Shown: in pieces, positions 47,931-61,260 of the stretch
Numbering within the stretch: position 1 is the first letter of the stretch
How the letters are laid out: every line of letters starts with the position of its first letter
Notes under the pieces: generated by a model
What the model saw: only the letters and a program-made list of their open reading frames with translations
Databases searched by the model: none
What the model was told of the DNA's origin: nothing
Assembly: GCA_021442155.1 (NCBI GenBank)
Contig: CM038228.1
Location: 10,643,179 to 10,707,178, forward strand
DNA from: Cymbidium sinense
Taxonomy: Eukaryota > Streptophyta > Magnoliopsida > Asparagales > Orchidaceae
Length of the DNA stretch: 64,000 nt
Reading direction: 5' to 3'
Translations under genes and position numbers: made by a program

Positions 47931-49555
47931 CAAGTCATTCAAACAGCACAAATAATATCACATTTTTTCCATAAAGTCTCAATGTAGGTACTTAAATTAT
48001 AATTTTTCTCAAATTTAATCCCGACACTTGAGTACTTAATTTTTAGCTTAGAAATTATACATTTGCAAAATGATCGGCGGTGATGATAAATAATTTATGG
48101 GATAACTCTGAATAGTAACAACAATTTTTTTTTGTTTTTTTTGTTTTTTATTTTAAATTTTTTTACTTCTCTGTTTTGAGGAAAGAAAGAAAAGAATATG
48201 AAAAATTGTGATCGGTAGGGGAGTAGAAGATGGATTTGGCCGGCTACTGTAGAGATGTCGATCTTTCTTTACCGTATAAGCAAGAGAGAGAATGAGAGTT
48301 GCTCGTTCAGCTTAAATAAAGAGAGACGAGATTAGTAAGCGAAGTAGTGTGTAATGAAGGGTAGATTAGGAGAATAGTTCAGCCTTTAGTGGAGTGACAT
48401 ATGAGATTAAAAAAAATAATAATAATAAATAAATAAATTTCTAAAATATCTAGCTAAATTTGCAAAGATGGACAGTGGAATAGAAAATGATGTTCGGGTT
48501 AGGAGTTTTATCTTAAAACAGGAAGATGATACAGAGTAGAAAATGAAATGGTTGAGCGGCAGTTTGGAGTTGTAGCAAGAAGTGAAAAACCAGCTCGAGA
48601 TCGACCAACGAAATAATTTATGAAGAGTTCAGCCTTACGTGTCTAAGCAGGAGAATGAACAGCTGCAGCTTTTGTGAGTAAGAATGTGGACTAGAGATTT
48701 CTTTCTTTTTTCTGTGAATCTGAATCGCCGATGAACAATAACCAGGTAAGAAGGAGTACGGTGGTGATAAGATGAACAAGAAGAATAAGAGGGTTGTTAT
48801 TGTTGGCTGCATCGGATGAAGTCATCAGAATGGAGGATGGAAGATGGAGTGTGAGGTTGTTGGTAAGATGAGCGAGAGAACTTCGTCGGTTTTAAGGATG
48901 CTGATGTCAATGAAGGAGTGAAAACAGTGATGCGTGAGACAAGGAATAGCGATGAGAGAGTGAGAGTTCCAGAGATGTGAGATTACCAGGAGGAAATAGA
49001 GAATATCGAATGAGCATTTGCTGAATGAAAACTAGGGAGAAGCAAAATGCCAGAGAGAGAGAGAGAGAGAGAGGAAAAAAAATGAAGAAATGAAGTAGGA
49101 ATCGAGGCTAACGGTGAATCGTGACCGACAGAAGAGCCGGAGAGTGCAGCGAGATTTTTGGATCGAGGGCTGAGAATGGGACTTTTGAGAGAAAGAAAAG
49201 AAAATTGTTTTTTATTATTTATTATCTTTATTGTTTCTCCCAGGGAAGGACAAAAAAACACGTGAATGGGACAGGTGGAGGTACCGTGCGATGGCGGATT
49301 CGATTTTGATTTTAAAAATTAATTTAATTAATATATATATTTTATAACAAAATTTACACAACTTTATATAAATATATAATTAATCTTCTTTTAATGAATC
49401 CATCTCCATTTCACTTTCATTTCATTTTCACTAATTTTTTAAAATTTTATAACAACGTTATATTTTATTTTAGACTAAACTTTCAAATTAGACCTAATTA
49501 AAATATTAATTAGCTAATTAGAAATGGAAAAAAAATTTAAAAAAATGAACTCGTT
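47931..49555. other. G/A-rich region, no gene assigned
   Basis: 48,150-49,310 is purine-rich on the plus strand, with a (GA)n tract at 49,051-49,074. Small minus-strand frames (48,618-48,812; 48,983-49,261) are Leu/Ser-rich products of this composition. 49,310-49,555 is AT-rich. Confidence 0.4.
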
Positions 49556-49559
49556 CAAT

Positions 49560-50250
49560 GGCGACTATCATCGCGAATATGATAGAGAATGATGATATCG
49601 CCAATTTTTTAAAAAATTTAAGACTTCAAGTACTCATTCAACCCGGTTAAGCGAAAGAGTATGAATCATAAAAATTATGACTTTCATGTTGACCAAAAAT
49701 TATGATTATGTCCCAGTACGCAACAGTTTTTACAAATGCGCTTAAAAATGCGAGCCGACTCTTGAATATAGATTTAAATTGATCTGACTTGCCAAAAATC
49801 GCGGAGTTTAATATTTGGAATCATAATAAAATTACCCAACTTTCAAAAAATTATGACATCAAGACACAACAAAAGTTTTGAAATGAAAAAAACTACTTCT
49901 AACTCTAAATGTTGACCAAACTTTATTTTGAGATTGGACTTATTTGATGTCAAAATCGAGTGACCTAAGTATCTTTGGAATCATAAAGAAATTCTTAACG
50001 TCTTTCATGAATTTTATTACTATACGAGAGTTTTTATAAAATCAAAAAAAAACATCAATAAAAATATTGGACATAGTACTTTTGCAATCTCGATAAATTT
50101 GAGATATTGTTGAATTATAACAAAATTTTTCACTTTCATGTTGACTAAAAATTACTTAATGTCAATACCCATAAAAGAACTTGCAAAATGAACAATTAGA
50201 AGAATTTGAAATGACTCACTCAAATAAAACGCTCTTAATGAAGTGAAATT
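49560..50250. repeat. Repeat related to the fold-back at 25.2-25.7 kb
   Basis: Contains several degenerate copies of text like ATTATGACTTTCATGTTGACC (20 bases shared at most, e.g. 49,677 and 50,131) and GCGAGCCGACTC, similar to the GACCAACATGAAAGTTGT block of the fold-back. It lies just beyond the 3' side of the second PMD relic, as the fold-back does for the first. Confidence 0.5.
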
Positions 50251-50719
50251 AGCAAACTCTTAAGAGACATGGCATATCAGCAGGTGCTTATCTCTCATTA
50301 GTTTTATTGCTTGGAGAGAATCATTCAAATTAATTCTATTCATATAAGAAAAATTAATGATAGGCATATGTAGAAGGTCATGGTGATCTCAGTCCATATA
50401 TTTTATTTGTATGAATATCACTATGTGAATATATATGCAGAGAGCCCGACTACTGGTGGAGAGGATGGACCAACTTCTATCATCACCATCTCACCGATAC
50501 TTGGAATGTTAGTATCTTATCTATAAAAGATATGCATGTGTGTCAGCCCCAAAGACAACTCCTCACTAGTTAATAGATTGCTCAAAATCTATATCATCAT
50601 CCTTCCTAAAATAATGCTAGAATATATTCTTGGTATTTAGGATGCTCACACGTTGAAAGAAATTTAGTTAAGATCAAATTAGGTAGAAAACTATAATTTT
50701 ATATCAAAATGAAGCTTAC

Positions 50720-51790
50720 CATTATTCTTCTAGGAGGTAATAAGTGTCTGAGAAATTGCCTTCAAAGACATGAGAATCCCAGACCAATGCCATCTCATGT
50801 ATCTAATGGCTCGCCTGGGATGAATCTACCACTACAACTAAATCACGTCTTCTCTCCCACTATGTAAAGTGTGTATGGTGGTAATCGATCCAATCTTATA
50901 TTTCCTGACCATCCACTGCATGAAGAATCTTCCATCATAGGTGAAAGACAACTATCGATCATGATGCGGTCACTCAACTCATTTTAATCAATGATACTCT
51001 ACCAACTATATCTCGCACCAGCATATATCCAGTATACTGATCATGTCCATATGGCTACCTACGTAGTTTGAAAGGAATATTAGTGCTATGTACATCCAAT
51101 AATGGACTCAAAAATAAATTTATAATGCAACACACTACTGCACAACTCATCTAGTTCATCTTTAGAGATGTGGGCCGGTGTCATCTGACATACCCTTCAT
51201 TCCATACATCCCACACTTGCCATCTATGTCTATATGATATGGCATATGCAACGGTCATGAATGTGCTCTCATGCCCATCTACAAGAATGTAGCCATCCAA
51301 CCATATTATGCGCTTCAGCTCTTATAGTTCTCTGTACAAATGAGCAAACAGATCCTAAGAACTCCCTAAATGTATCAACATCCTCTAGCAATGAATCGCA
51401 AGTGAACCTCGATGATGCGGCATAAGAAAATATTAATAGAAAGAGTATGTATTTCGACATACATAGTAAATTGAAGCTCGGGAAGATCTAGGAATCTGTA
51501 ATATGTCAACGCAACCATCAGGGGCAAACAAGTTCGTAATGCTATCACATTTAATTTTAATGTGATATGTCGGATCGGATCATGGTAGATATATGTGTGA
51601 TGTGCTCTTATCACTCATCAAAATGCCAAGATGCCCACCGCTTGCCTCCACCAACAATAATGTCAATAATAAAGTGTGCCATCTATAGAACACCTAATGA
51701 ATAACATATGTAGTTTAATGCCATTCTCTAATGATGGAATATATTTGTTTGTAGACAGGGTCCAAAATTCACCCACCCTCAATTAAGAGA
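50720..51790 (-). pseudogene. Plant mobile domain relic, copy 2 (C-terminal part)
   Basis: Minus strand, in order from 51,790: a block matching the TFHFSVGEI region of copy 1 at DNA level, KRWASWHF, then LLEDVDTFREFLGSVCSFVQ (51,340-51,400), IRAEAHNMVGWLHSC then EHIHDR (51,270-51,330, matching the EATEPKWMNMTGCLHLLQLWAWE region of copy 1), and farther down IRYMRWHWSGI (about 50,800), which matches the usual YMRWYxxISR segment. Stops and frameshifts throughout. The N-terminal part is displaced to 56,295-56,430 by later insertions. Confidence 0.7.
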
Positions 51791-52519
51791 GAAAAATGTG
51801 TTAAATTTTGTTAATGATGGAATAGATAAGAAATTACTAGATTTATCATTTTGTGATAACTTTATATGGTTCTGTTTGAAACGCAATCCCATGATATCCC
51901 TCCCAATGGTAATTTGACAGATAAGTCTAATCATAAGATGGAAGATCATGAGTTTTAAAATTAAATTTCAAAATCATTAATTTAACTTAAAGAGAGTCAA
52001 ATATAGGCCATTTTATGTCATTTGGACAAGCATTGTGATGTTAAACCATCATATGATACCATTTTGTAAAAATCATGCGCATAGGACACGGTCATGTTCT
52101 TATGCTTAAAATTATTTGTGAAAATAGTTATGCATTTGATTTGATTGCTCTTTAAGCAAAAAATTTTCTTAATTTGTCACCCTCGACAAAAGGATGGTGG
52201 TTGATTTTACTTTAAATTTAAATAATTAATTTCATCATTTATATATTTTTAATTTGAATATTTGATCATTTTATAATTGATTTTAATTTGAATATATAAT
52301 AATTTTACATTAGAATTTGAATGATTTTTTTATTATGAAAACTCATCTAGTTGAAATATTCAAAACACCATCATCGGGAATCATTTCAATTATTTTAGAT
52401 CTGAATTCTATTAATTTAATAATAGAGGATCAGATCTATTATCATATGATAGAATTAGCTTCTCAGATATTTCATTAAGTTGAATTTTTTATTATGTTAT
52501 TATTGGATTTTTAAGTTTT
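51791..52519. other. AT-rich inserted DNA
   Basis: Left part of the ~4.5 kb of foreign sequence that separates the two pieces of PMD copy 2. No gene or clear terminus was recognised. Confidence 0.4.
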
Positions 52520-53900
52520 GTTCCCGGACCCGGTTCTAAGACTTAACTAGGAATCAACCCACGCAATATCCTCACACACTAAGTTTAAGCACTTATACTA
52601 TGTTGGGGCCCATGCAGGATATTTAAAATATTTGTACGAATCTTAAAAAGATCAAATTGAATTGATGATTGCTTTACAGTTTGTAAAAGAATCCATCTCT
52701 TTCAAATGATTGCATAAATTTGAAAGTACTTAAATTGAGTGATAGTTAGCTTCATAATTTATGCAAAATTAATATATTTGATGTCTATTTAGAATTTAAG
52801 TTAATTCTATCTCGCAAGTATTAATGTGGTGATCCGTAGGCATTTCACTCTTATTCAATTATTTAGATTAATATTCACTTGTTTGCATTTAGTTCATAGC
52901 TCATTGAGTTCTTTAAATTTCAATGAAATTTAGCTCGTGATCACTGGGAAACCCGTAGGCTCATCACAAGTCTCATTCAAATTCTTTTGCTAACGATTTT
53001 AATGTGGTATATAGCTCAACCCAATTGTATGAATCATAACATAATGTAATCATTCAATAAGAAATATGATTTATGCTCATCAAACTTTCAAGCCATTATT
53101 AGTCAATATTTTTATTCTTATTCTTATTTGTATAATAGTCATTATAACCTTTTAAGCATGTAGAATTGTTGGATTCTTTACAAGTTGCGTGAAGATTTTA
53201 TTTGATCCTTGTTGATTGAAAGATAAGCTTTCAAATCCACTATAAGTTTTGTTTGCTCATAAAATTATCAAGATCACCGAAGCTTCTTGAATTTTGTTCT
53301 TGAGACAAACCTCAAGTTCATTAAAATCTTATTTATAATCGCCAACAAATCGTTGAGTCCTCTATAAGATCATTCTTATTTAAAGACTTTTAGAATTATG
53401 TATATGTTTATTCTTTAATTTATCATTCTCAAACAAGTTCAATTTAAGATCATCAACACTTTTATTTGTTCTTATTTAAGTCTCACCCAAAATTTGGCAA
53501 CCTCGCATCGCCCCTGATAGGGACTATCGAGGCTATTCGACCTTCCCATCAACTCTACTGAGCATAGGTCTTATGACACTATATTGGTACTCTAACTGCC
53601 TCATTTCAAGCATAACATCTTCAAACACCTAATTTCAATTCAAATTTTAATTTTAAGCTTAAAGTTCATTTTGCATTAAACTAATTAAGTTTTGGTGAGT
53701 GTGAATTTGGTAGCCTCCAAGTCTTTTCCCATATGCATCGGAGCTATTTGACATTCGCCGCTCTACTAAAGTGTAATATTGTACGATTAACATTGGTCTT
53801 CTACCTCAAAGCATGAGTCTTCAAACCCATCAACTCTATGAGCATGATGGGATCTTCACCGCATATATATTTTTATTGGATTTTCAAAAGCTTGGAAGAG
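52520..53900 (+). repeat. LTR-like debris, family with GGGGCCCATG (copy 3, best preserved)
   Basis: CCCGGACCCGGTTCTAAGAC, AGGAATCAACCC, CACACTAAGTTTAAGCACTT, then ATGTTGGGGCCCATGCAGG (52,597-52,615), followed by ~1.2 kb of AT-rich DNA related to 46,380-47,500. It is probably an internal/LTR boundary of an unidentified retroelement. Confidence 0.55.
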
Positions 53901-54399
53901 TGATTCTTCGTCCACAAAAAAAAAATATGATGGTAGATTTACAGAAGAAAATGTTGTTGGATTGCTAACCAATCATTGTTGTGCTCCATTATTCCCATTG
54001 CTAACAAACCATCTTCTATGTGCCAACTTAGCAATATCATTAGTGACAAGAGCAATAGACTGCTTCATGATACTCTCCACATGCATAGCAGCTAATGATT
54101 TCTTAGTTGAAGATTGAAGTTGACTATGAACCGGGTTAAATAGTTGTCAGTGTTGTCATGGATCCACCAAGAAAGTTACTGCTATCAATCACAGGTGTCC
54201 AGAAATAACTATCACTTCGGTTTGAATCAACTTGTATGAAGATTTGAAGACTGAAAAGAAAGGGGAGGATAAGCAATCTTTCAGACGGTGACATTTCATG
54301 TCTTTCAATCATTTCGATATTAATTTCTACAAATCATTGGCAACTTGCGTCCTAAGGATCAAGAACACAACTGAGAAAACATAGAGAGAAGAAGTTGAA

Positions 54400-55120
54400 C
54401 ATGTTCATGTACTAAATAGTACATATTGGAAAGCTGGAAAAGAAGGGAAAGGAGGTCTTTGTGAATTAACACATAAGGCAATATAGGATAATGTTGCCCT
54501 AGATTGTCCCGACATAAACTTCTTACTTTTTGCAAACTCCTTTAGGCATTTATCTTGCCTAGTCCTGGTACATGAGCATCCCATATTGCTTTCCACTACG
54601 TTTTATGCTATAGGCAGTGGTTTCCTCAACATCACTCTCAAGTGCTTCTTCAAGCTCAACTTCAAAGTTAGCTTCATTTTCTTCATCAAAAGTTCTCTCT
54701 CCTTGCTTCAATTCCATCTCCTTCCAAAAAAATATCAGCAAGAAACTTGTGGTATTCTTCTTCATCATTGACATTATGAAGGTCATCATCATCATCTGAC
54801 TCTTAAAGAAATGCCTCTAGTTCTTCATGTAATGTGCAAGTGAGTGTCGAACCCTTGTGTGCCACTTCCATTCAATGTAGAAATTTCTTCCTTCCATGCT
54901 TCAATACAAGTGACAATTGCGACTGTTTGATTGATTTCCTAGAGGCATCATCAAATTTTATTACAGATTCCTCATCCTCATTTACAGATTTTGGGCTGTA
55001 ACTCTCTAACTTCTCCTTCAATCTTGAAGATGAAACATTGAGGTTTCCATCTAAAGAACTTTGGATGAATTTATCAACATTATCACATGGACCTTTGGTT
55101 TTAACTCAAACTAGAGAGGC
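54400..55120 (-). pseudogene. Acidic-protein gene fragment, perhaps captured from a host gene
   Basis: The minus strand reads KFDDASRKSIKQSQLSLVLK (54,900-54,960), a stop, LTCTLHEELEAFL, a stop, then ESDDDDDLHNVNDEEEYHKF and LADIFLEGDG (about 54,735-54,800). A frameshift follows, then DEENEANFEVELEEALESDV and EETTAYSIKRSGKQYG (54,565-54,690). The Asp/Glu-rich style with a DEEEY/ELEEALESD pattern resembles the acidic region of plant GON4-like/Myb-like nuclear proteins; this name is a guess from memory. Codon-level order over about 400 bp supports a real former gene. It lies within the sequence that splits PMD copy 2, as captured gene pieces do in Pack-MULEs. Confidence 0.4.
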
Positions 55121-55301
55121 TTCTAAAGGTGTTTCTCCTCTTAGAAGTGGAATTAAAGTCAGGCCATCCTCCTTTCATCCTCTTGAACTTTCATATGCAT
55201 ATTATCACCCATAAACACAATGAAGCTAAAACTCGGGTTGAATTGATGAAGATGCCCTTAGATGTCTCCCTTCTCCCTTGACTACTTGCAGAGCAAAGGG
55301 A

Positions 55302-55325
55302 AGAGAGAGAGAGAGAGAGAGAGAG
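55302..55325. repeat. (GA)n tract
   Basis: Pure GA dinucleotide run. Confidence 0.9.
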
Positions 55326-55639
55326 TTATTTCATGTGAACAGGAGGAGATGCTCATTCACTTGTGGGTTTAAGGGTGCTGCTCTGACAATTCCAATGAGA
55401 GATGAAGAGGAGTGTCATGATGATCATTTTTAGAAGAGATGAAGCTTTGGCCTTTAGAGATGAGAAGGAAAGGGTAGAATAATCAGAAAAGAGCTGCTTA
55501 ATGATGATATGGATAATGGGAAAATCATATGCTCTTTTTATTTTAATAAGTGAATAAAACAAGAGCTAGCAACCATTAAATGAGCATGGTATGGGTTTCC
55601 ATGTGAAGAAGTTATGGGAAGAGGATTAAAAGTAATAAG

Positions 55640-56294
55640 ATAACTTAGATATTTTATAAAATGCAAGTGGGGGCTTTTGTATGAAAATAGGCTGAAATTG
55701 AGTTTAATATGAGTTAAGTGACTTTGGATTTATTTGGAGGATTAAATGTGTGTATTCTCTTGAAATGCAAGTCGACTTTAACAATTTTATTTACTTTTAT
55801 GATGACCTAAGGAAATATGGATATTGATTTGTAATGATTTTGACATTTTTGGATACAACGAATATAGTCTGTTCACAGAGGTCATTTTGTATGATTTTAC
55901 TATTGAATTGGTCACTTTCGGTTCAAAATGTGCATTATCGCTTCCAACATTTTTTTATACTCGTCAATCGAGTGAAAACCTCATTTTATAGGTATCGAAT
56001 TTGATGCTATAAAGATCAATTTCAAAATGGTTTGAGCATCATCGTAGCCTCCCAACTCGATATGCATGTAGTGCTTTGCCTGACTCTTGATTAAATCACA
56101 AATTATGCAAAATGTATATTTTGATCAATTCCAATATGTTGAACGCAATGACAAAGTTCGTTCATCAATTGGAGATCATTTGAACCAATTTCGGTGACAT
56201 CTAGTGTATTTCAACTTTGATTTGTGTGATATTTCATCCGCAATTGACTTTTTTGTGAGCGACATTGTGGTATCTATGGAGGTCATCCAACAAT
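55640..56294. other. Inserted DNA, right part
   Basis: AT-rich sequence with text such as GTATTTCAACTTTGATTTGTG near 56,210 that loosely resembles the fold-back family. No matching inverted terminus was found at the other side (51,790). No gene. Confidence 0.4.
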
Positions 56295-56430
56295 AAAGGC
56301 AAAGTGGTGATCTAAGTGAATGTACTACATCTCAGAGACACAATCCTATCTAGTCGCCACGCCATAATCTAGGACAATTTACTAGTCATTCTCTCAACAT
56401 AAAAATGAGATGCTCCAAAGATTGAAACTA
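56295..56430 (-). pseudogene. Plant mobile domain relic, copy 2 (N-terminal piece)
   Basis: Reverse complement gives GATTGTGTCTCTGAGATGTAG, in part, and TACATTCACTTAGATCACCAC, which matches 23,957-24,000 of PMD copy 1 (LDCVSQM region) almost base for base. It stops near 56,294, where unrelated DNA begins; the rest of this PMD resumes at 51,790. Confidence 0.7.
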
Positions 56431-57089
56431 CATAGTAAAGAAATCAGCAACATTATAGGAATAATCAGTATACATCTTGTAGAAAGAAAACTTTATGAAA
56501 TTTGGATGCAGCTCTCCACATACTTATAGTTAAGTTTTAAATGGAGGTTGTCCACAATACTCTCTCATCTTTACCTCCTTGTGAGTGCCTTCAGACATCC
56601 TTCCTACAATAATTTAGGCATTAAACATGTAATAATATATAGCAAAATAAAATTACAGTACCTGTAGTATGAAATAAATTCACAACACTATCATACAACA
56701 TTTTAATGCTTTTTTACAGAAAAAGAACTTATACTAGCACAAGATCCCTAAATAATAGCATCAAACTATAATCTAATAACAATTTAATAGAAAAATAATT
56801 TTTCAATACCGAAAGTGAATGAAGTAAGTTTACTACAATCAACATAAAATTGATTTAATATAGTACAACAATTTAAACACAACCCAACAAGTTTACTAAT
56901 CTAACAACATCCATTTGGGACAAAGATAAATAACTATCATAAAGCTAATAATACCGCAATAATTTAGACACAAACAATAAAGCCATGATACAATAACACG
57001 ATAACAAGTTCCATAAATGACAAGACCAACAAGATTATATTCTATGGAGGGGACGTTTGTTGTACACAACAAAACCCCTTACTTTATAG

Positions 57090-59060
57090 TTTTCTTCATA
57101 GATTTAATTTATTTGTACGCATAATCGGACTTTCTCTTAATATTTAATGGAATACTATGTAATCGAAGCAATAATGTGTTCTGACCACTCATCATGATCA
57201 GGGATGTCATGGAATTCTCCCTGGTAAGTGTCATTGTAATACTCCAAAGAGTGTAGTAGAAATATTACATACTTGTCGATGTCCCAAACGAAATGACGTG
57301 AGACGAATGTGATAAGCTTGTGATTGTCTACATGTACACTTATAAACATGGTTTTATAACAACTCAATCTTGGTTTTGTTAGCTTATCAAACACTTGGTA
57401 CTCATTCTGTTATTCATACCTCAAGAAATCTCCTGCCTTACATTCATTATAATGCTCAACACTTGGAGAAAACATGGAGTCTTGGTTAACTTTATTTTTT
57501 GATTCAAAGCTTCATGAACATATATAATATAAGTATATTATATTAGTGCAATTTCGCCAGCCTCTGGTACTCCATTAAAGCAACATTATCATCATGTAAT
57601 ATTTATACCACTATCATGGGTTAGAGATCATATACATACCTTAAACAAGCAAATCATAGTTGATGTTCTTAATATCCATATACCTTTTGAAAATGTAGAT
57701 TCATTAAATACATTTTGCATATGAGTCAACATCTACTCAAGTTGTAACTTTTTTTGAAATTGGCAAGCCACGCGCCCTCTTAAGTACTCCATTAAAGCAT
57801 TCAAAATCAGATCATGTAATATTTATAGCCACTATCATGGGTTAGAGATCACTAGTACATCCCTTGAACCAATCATAGCCTTCGGTTGATGTTCTTGATA
57901 CCATATACCTTAAATGATATCATATTACCACATATATTTTTCTTGCATATGAAGTCATCATCTCGTACTTCTAATAGCCTTTTGAAATTCTCCTCAAATG
58001 GAAAAAAGTGATGCGTATCCCACGAATATTTCCTACAACCACAAACAAGACATGTGCTTGCGATATGAGGCAATATCACCTCTTGAGATTAATGGAATTA
58101 AGTCTTGAGTGTCCGTGAAACCATGACTCAATACTTTCGATTTCACTACTGAGACTGGAAATAAACTATTGTTGGCATCAATTTCAAGCGCTAGAGTCCT
58201 ATACTTACCTAGAAGAAAAGTCTCATCAAGACATAAAATATATTGCCAACTAGAATAAGGCTCAAATGAAAAGAATAATTGTTGTAATTTATTTGATTCT
58301 ATTTATTCCACTTAATATATCGATCTAGCATATAATATACAACACCCATGAATCTCTAAGAATCATAAGATTCCTCTCAACCGCCAAAAAAAACTACCTT
58401 CATTGCCTTTACGCATCTCAAACTTTCATAAGATACCTCTATGTTAAATTTGAATATGGCCTATAATCTCTCAGCTTTAAATCAGTTGACGCTTAACGCA
58501 GTTGAATGAAAAACTAATAAACTATGATGTACATTGTTTGTGTCTATTGAAATAATCAATGACTACATGATAAGGTGATTCAATCCCAATTCTCTATGCA
58601 CCTCCAATTTCTTACTTGAGCCATGTAGCAAGCATAAGGTGTAGTTTGATGAGCATTTGCATGTTTTACTTTATTTGAAGCATATATCGCACATTCAACA
58701 TTATTTATGATAAATCAACCTTAACAGCAAATAAATAGATACTTTTATCGTGAAACCACTTACCTTCTAAATAGTCATCTAGAATGCAATTTTCTTGTTT
58801 AAAAGTTGATTCATCTGATAAACCATCAATTATAAGCTCTTCATCCATTCTCTAGTTTTGAGTACTATACTCATTATTACAAGATATGACTTGTTCTAAG
58901 TAGAAGTTCTAACCTTGAAAGATGATTTTATGGCTCTAATGTAGTCGCTCAAATCATTATCATTCTCATCAGCATATCTACTTATCACAATAAGCATAGT
59001 TTCATATTTATCATCTTTAGAAGATAGTGAATTTATGTGATCACCTTCGATCATAAAATC
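57090..59060 (-). pseudogene. MULE transposase relic, copy 2
   Basis: Reads downward on the minus strand. The N-terminal part has DDYLEGKWFHDKSIYLFAVK (about 58,750-58,810). The core has LDETFLLGKYR, then EIDANNSLFP and TQDLIPLISRGD (58,080-58,240), shortened by many small deletions relative to copy 1. ENFKRLLE follows (57,970-57,990), then the HFVWDIDKYVIFLL region and YYNDTYQGEFHDIPDHDEW SEHI (57,160-57,300; Ser at the place of a usual Pro). It supplies the N-terminal half missing in copy 1. A ~220 bp internal tandem duplication is present. Clearly non-functional. Confidence 0.85.
57560..57990. repeat. Internal ~220 bp duplication in MULE copy 2
   Basis: AGTACTCCATTAAAGCA...CATGTAATATTTATA...CACTATCATGGGTTAGAGATCA occurs from about 57,569 and again from about 57,784, continuing through GTTGATGTTCTT and TTGCATATGA. 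The two copies differ by many small insertions and deletions, so the duplication is old. Confidence 0.8.
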
Positions 59061-60420
59061 GAACTTGTCCCAAAGAAAATAAGTAGGTTATTACGGTGCT
59101 TCCACTTGAGTGGTTAAGGTTAGTGTGATTGACCGACAGATTTCTCTCTAACACTCCTCGATTGACCTCTCTTTTTCGTACAGTTCCTCAACTTTAACAT
59201 AAATTATAACATGTTGCACGAATGCTGCATGTTTGCTGCGCACTTGCTGCATTGATTATAAATTCACAGACTTCATCATCAATAATGTGAGTTATAATAA
59301 TCCAAAGACTAATAAAATGGCTGTAAAACTAACAGAACTTTCGGATCTAACTTCAATGATCTCATATATATGTAACTCCATCAAGTTAATGGATCTGATT
59401 GATGATTTTTTCCACTCATATAAGTAATGAAATCATCACTTATTAAACCATAATATAAAACACAATATATAAACTCATTTTTAACTAACAACAACCAAAC
59501 ACCAAGAATTCTTTATCTCAATGATCAAAAAAATTCAATGAGAATGTACACTTTCGCATTTGACTTGGAATTATTTTACAAACTCAAAACTTTATTTTGC
59601 AAACCCTATATCAATATCTCTTCACAACTAAACTTACATATTCAATAAGAATAATTATAACCTCTAATAATAATAAAATCCTAACATAAACCCTAAATCT
59701 CATTTACAAAATTATTTTGCAAACTCAATAAATTTATTTTGCAAACCTCATATCAATATTTTCACAACTGCTTACATATTAGAATAATTATAACAACTAA
59801 ATAATAAAAAAAAAATACTAACATAAGCCCTAAATCTCATATACATTCACAAAATACACAAATCTAATGAAATGAAAGTACTATAATCTCAAATCTACCC
59901 TAACAATAAAACTAAATAAGCTCATCATACAAAATAAAATCATATAAAATAATAATAAAAATATCAGTTCTCATATCTATCACAAATATACAAATCTAAT
60001 GAAACAAAGGTACTATAATCTCAATCTACCATAACAATAAAACTAAATAAGCTCATCATATAATATAAAATCATATATAATCTCTAAATAAATAAAAAAA
60101 TACTAACATAAGCCCTAAATCTCATATTCAAAAAATACAAATCAAATAAAGTACTATAATCTCAATCTACCATAACATAAACTAAATCGAATCATACAAA
60201 ATAAAATCATATAGAAAGAGATCTAATACAAATTTAACATTAAGTTAAAAAATACCTAAATCAAAAAAACTAAAATGTGTCGCTCGGCAAAACCTTCTCT
60301 TGCTGACCTCCTCCTACGAAATTTATGTGATTGGAGGCCTGCGGAAAGAATCATAAGATGTCCGGTATTCTGAATATAAGAATCGCCTGCTCATTTAGAA
60401 TCTGATGGTCGCCATGTTAA
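59061..60420. other. AT-rich flank of MULE copy 2 with ~120-170 bp repeats
   Basis: Between 59,560 and 60,210 the blocks CATAAGCCCTAAATCTCAT, AGTACTATAATCTCAA and AAACTAAATAAGCTCATCAT recur three to four times in the same direction (e.g. 59,828, 60,103 for the first). No gene; a 64-codon frame at 59,233 has no support. Confidence 0.55.
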
Positions 60421-60446
60421 ATTTTTAATCTTTGAAATTTTAACTT

Positions 60447-60449
<3 letters not shown>

Positions 60450-60515
<66 letters not shown>

Positions 60516-60524
60516 AATATATAT

Positions 60525-60560
<36 letters not shown>

Positions 60561-61172
60561 TACATATATATACATACATATATATATATTATATATATAT
60601 ACATACATATACATAATATAAAAATATATATATATAAATACAAAATATATATATTTATATATACATATAAAATTTATATAAAGAAATTATTCTAAATTTT
60701 ATTTGTCTATATGCATAATAGAATATACAGCAATAAAGTTAGGAATTTTATTTAAACTTTAAGATGATAACTTAATTTTATTAATTTTTTTAATAGTAAA
60801 ATTAAATATGTAGCATTTATTTATTTTATAAGATATATATAAATATATTTAAAACATAGATTTATTTATGTTATATATATATATATATATATACGTACTC
60901 CCTCTTTTCTCTTTTTTTTATTTTTATTTTTATTTTTAACATTCAGTGTTATTATATATACTAATGATAGGAAAAATGTTTTAATATTGCCGTTTTATAT
61001 ATACAATCATAAGAATAAGAATTTTTTTTAAATATTTAATTTATATATTTTTATAATGAAATATAATATATTTGTTATATATAATTAAAGGTTTTAGCTA
61101 CAAATCTTTTTTGTCAATACTTTTTACAGTATACTATATATATTCAAGAGGCTAACAAAAAAAATCAATAAC

Positions 61173-61230
<58 letters not shown>

Positions 61231-61260
61231 TTATATACATATAACTGTTGTATATATATA
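60450..61260. repeat. Long (TA)n tracts
   Basis: Nearly pure TA/AT runs at 60,452-60,570, 60,872-60,892 and 61,171-61,225, with AT-only text between. Length differences or assembly errors are likely here. Confidence 0.9.
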
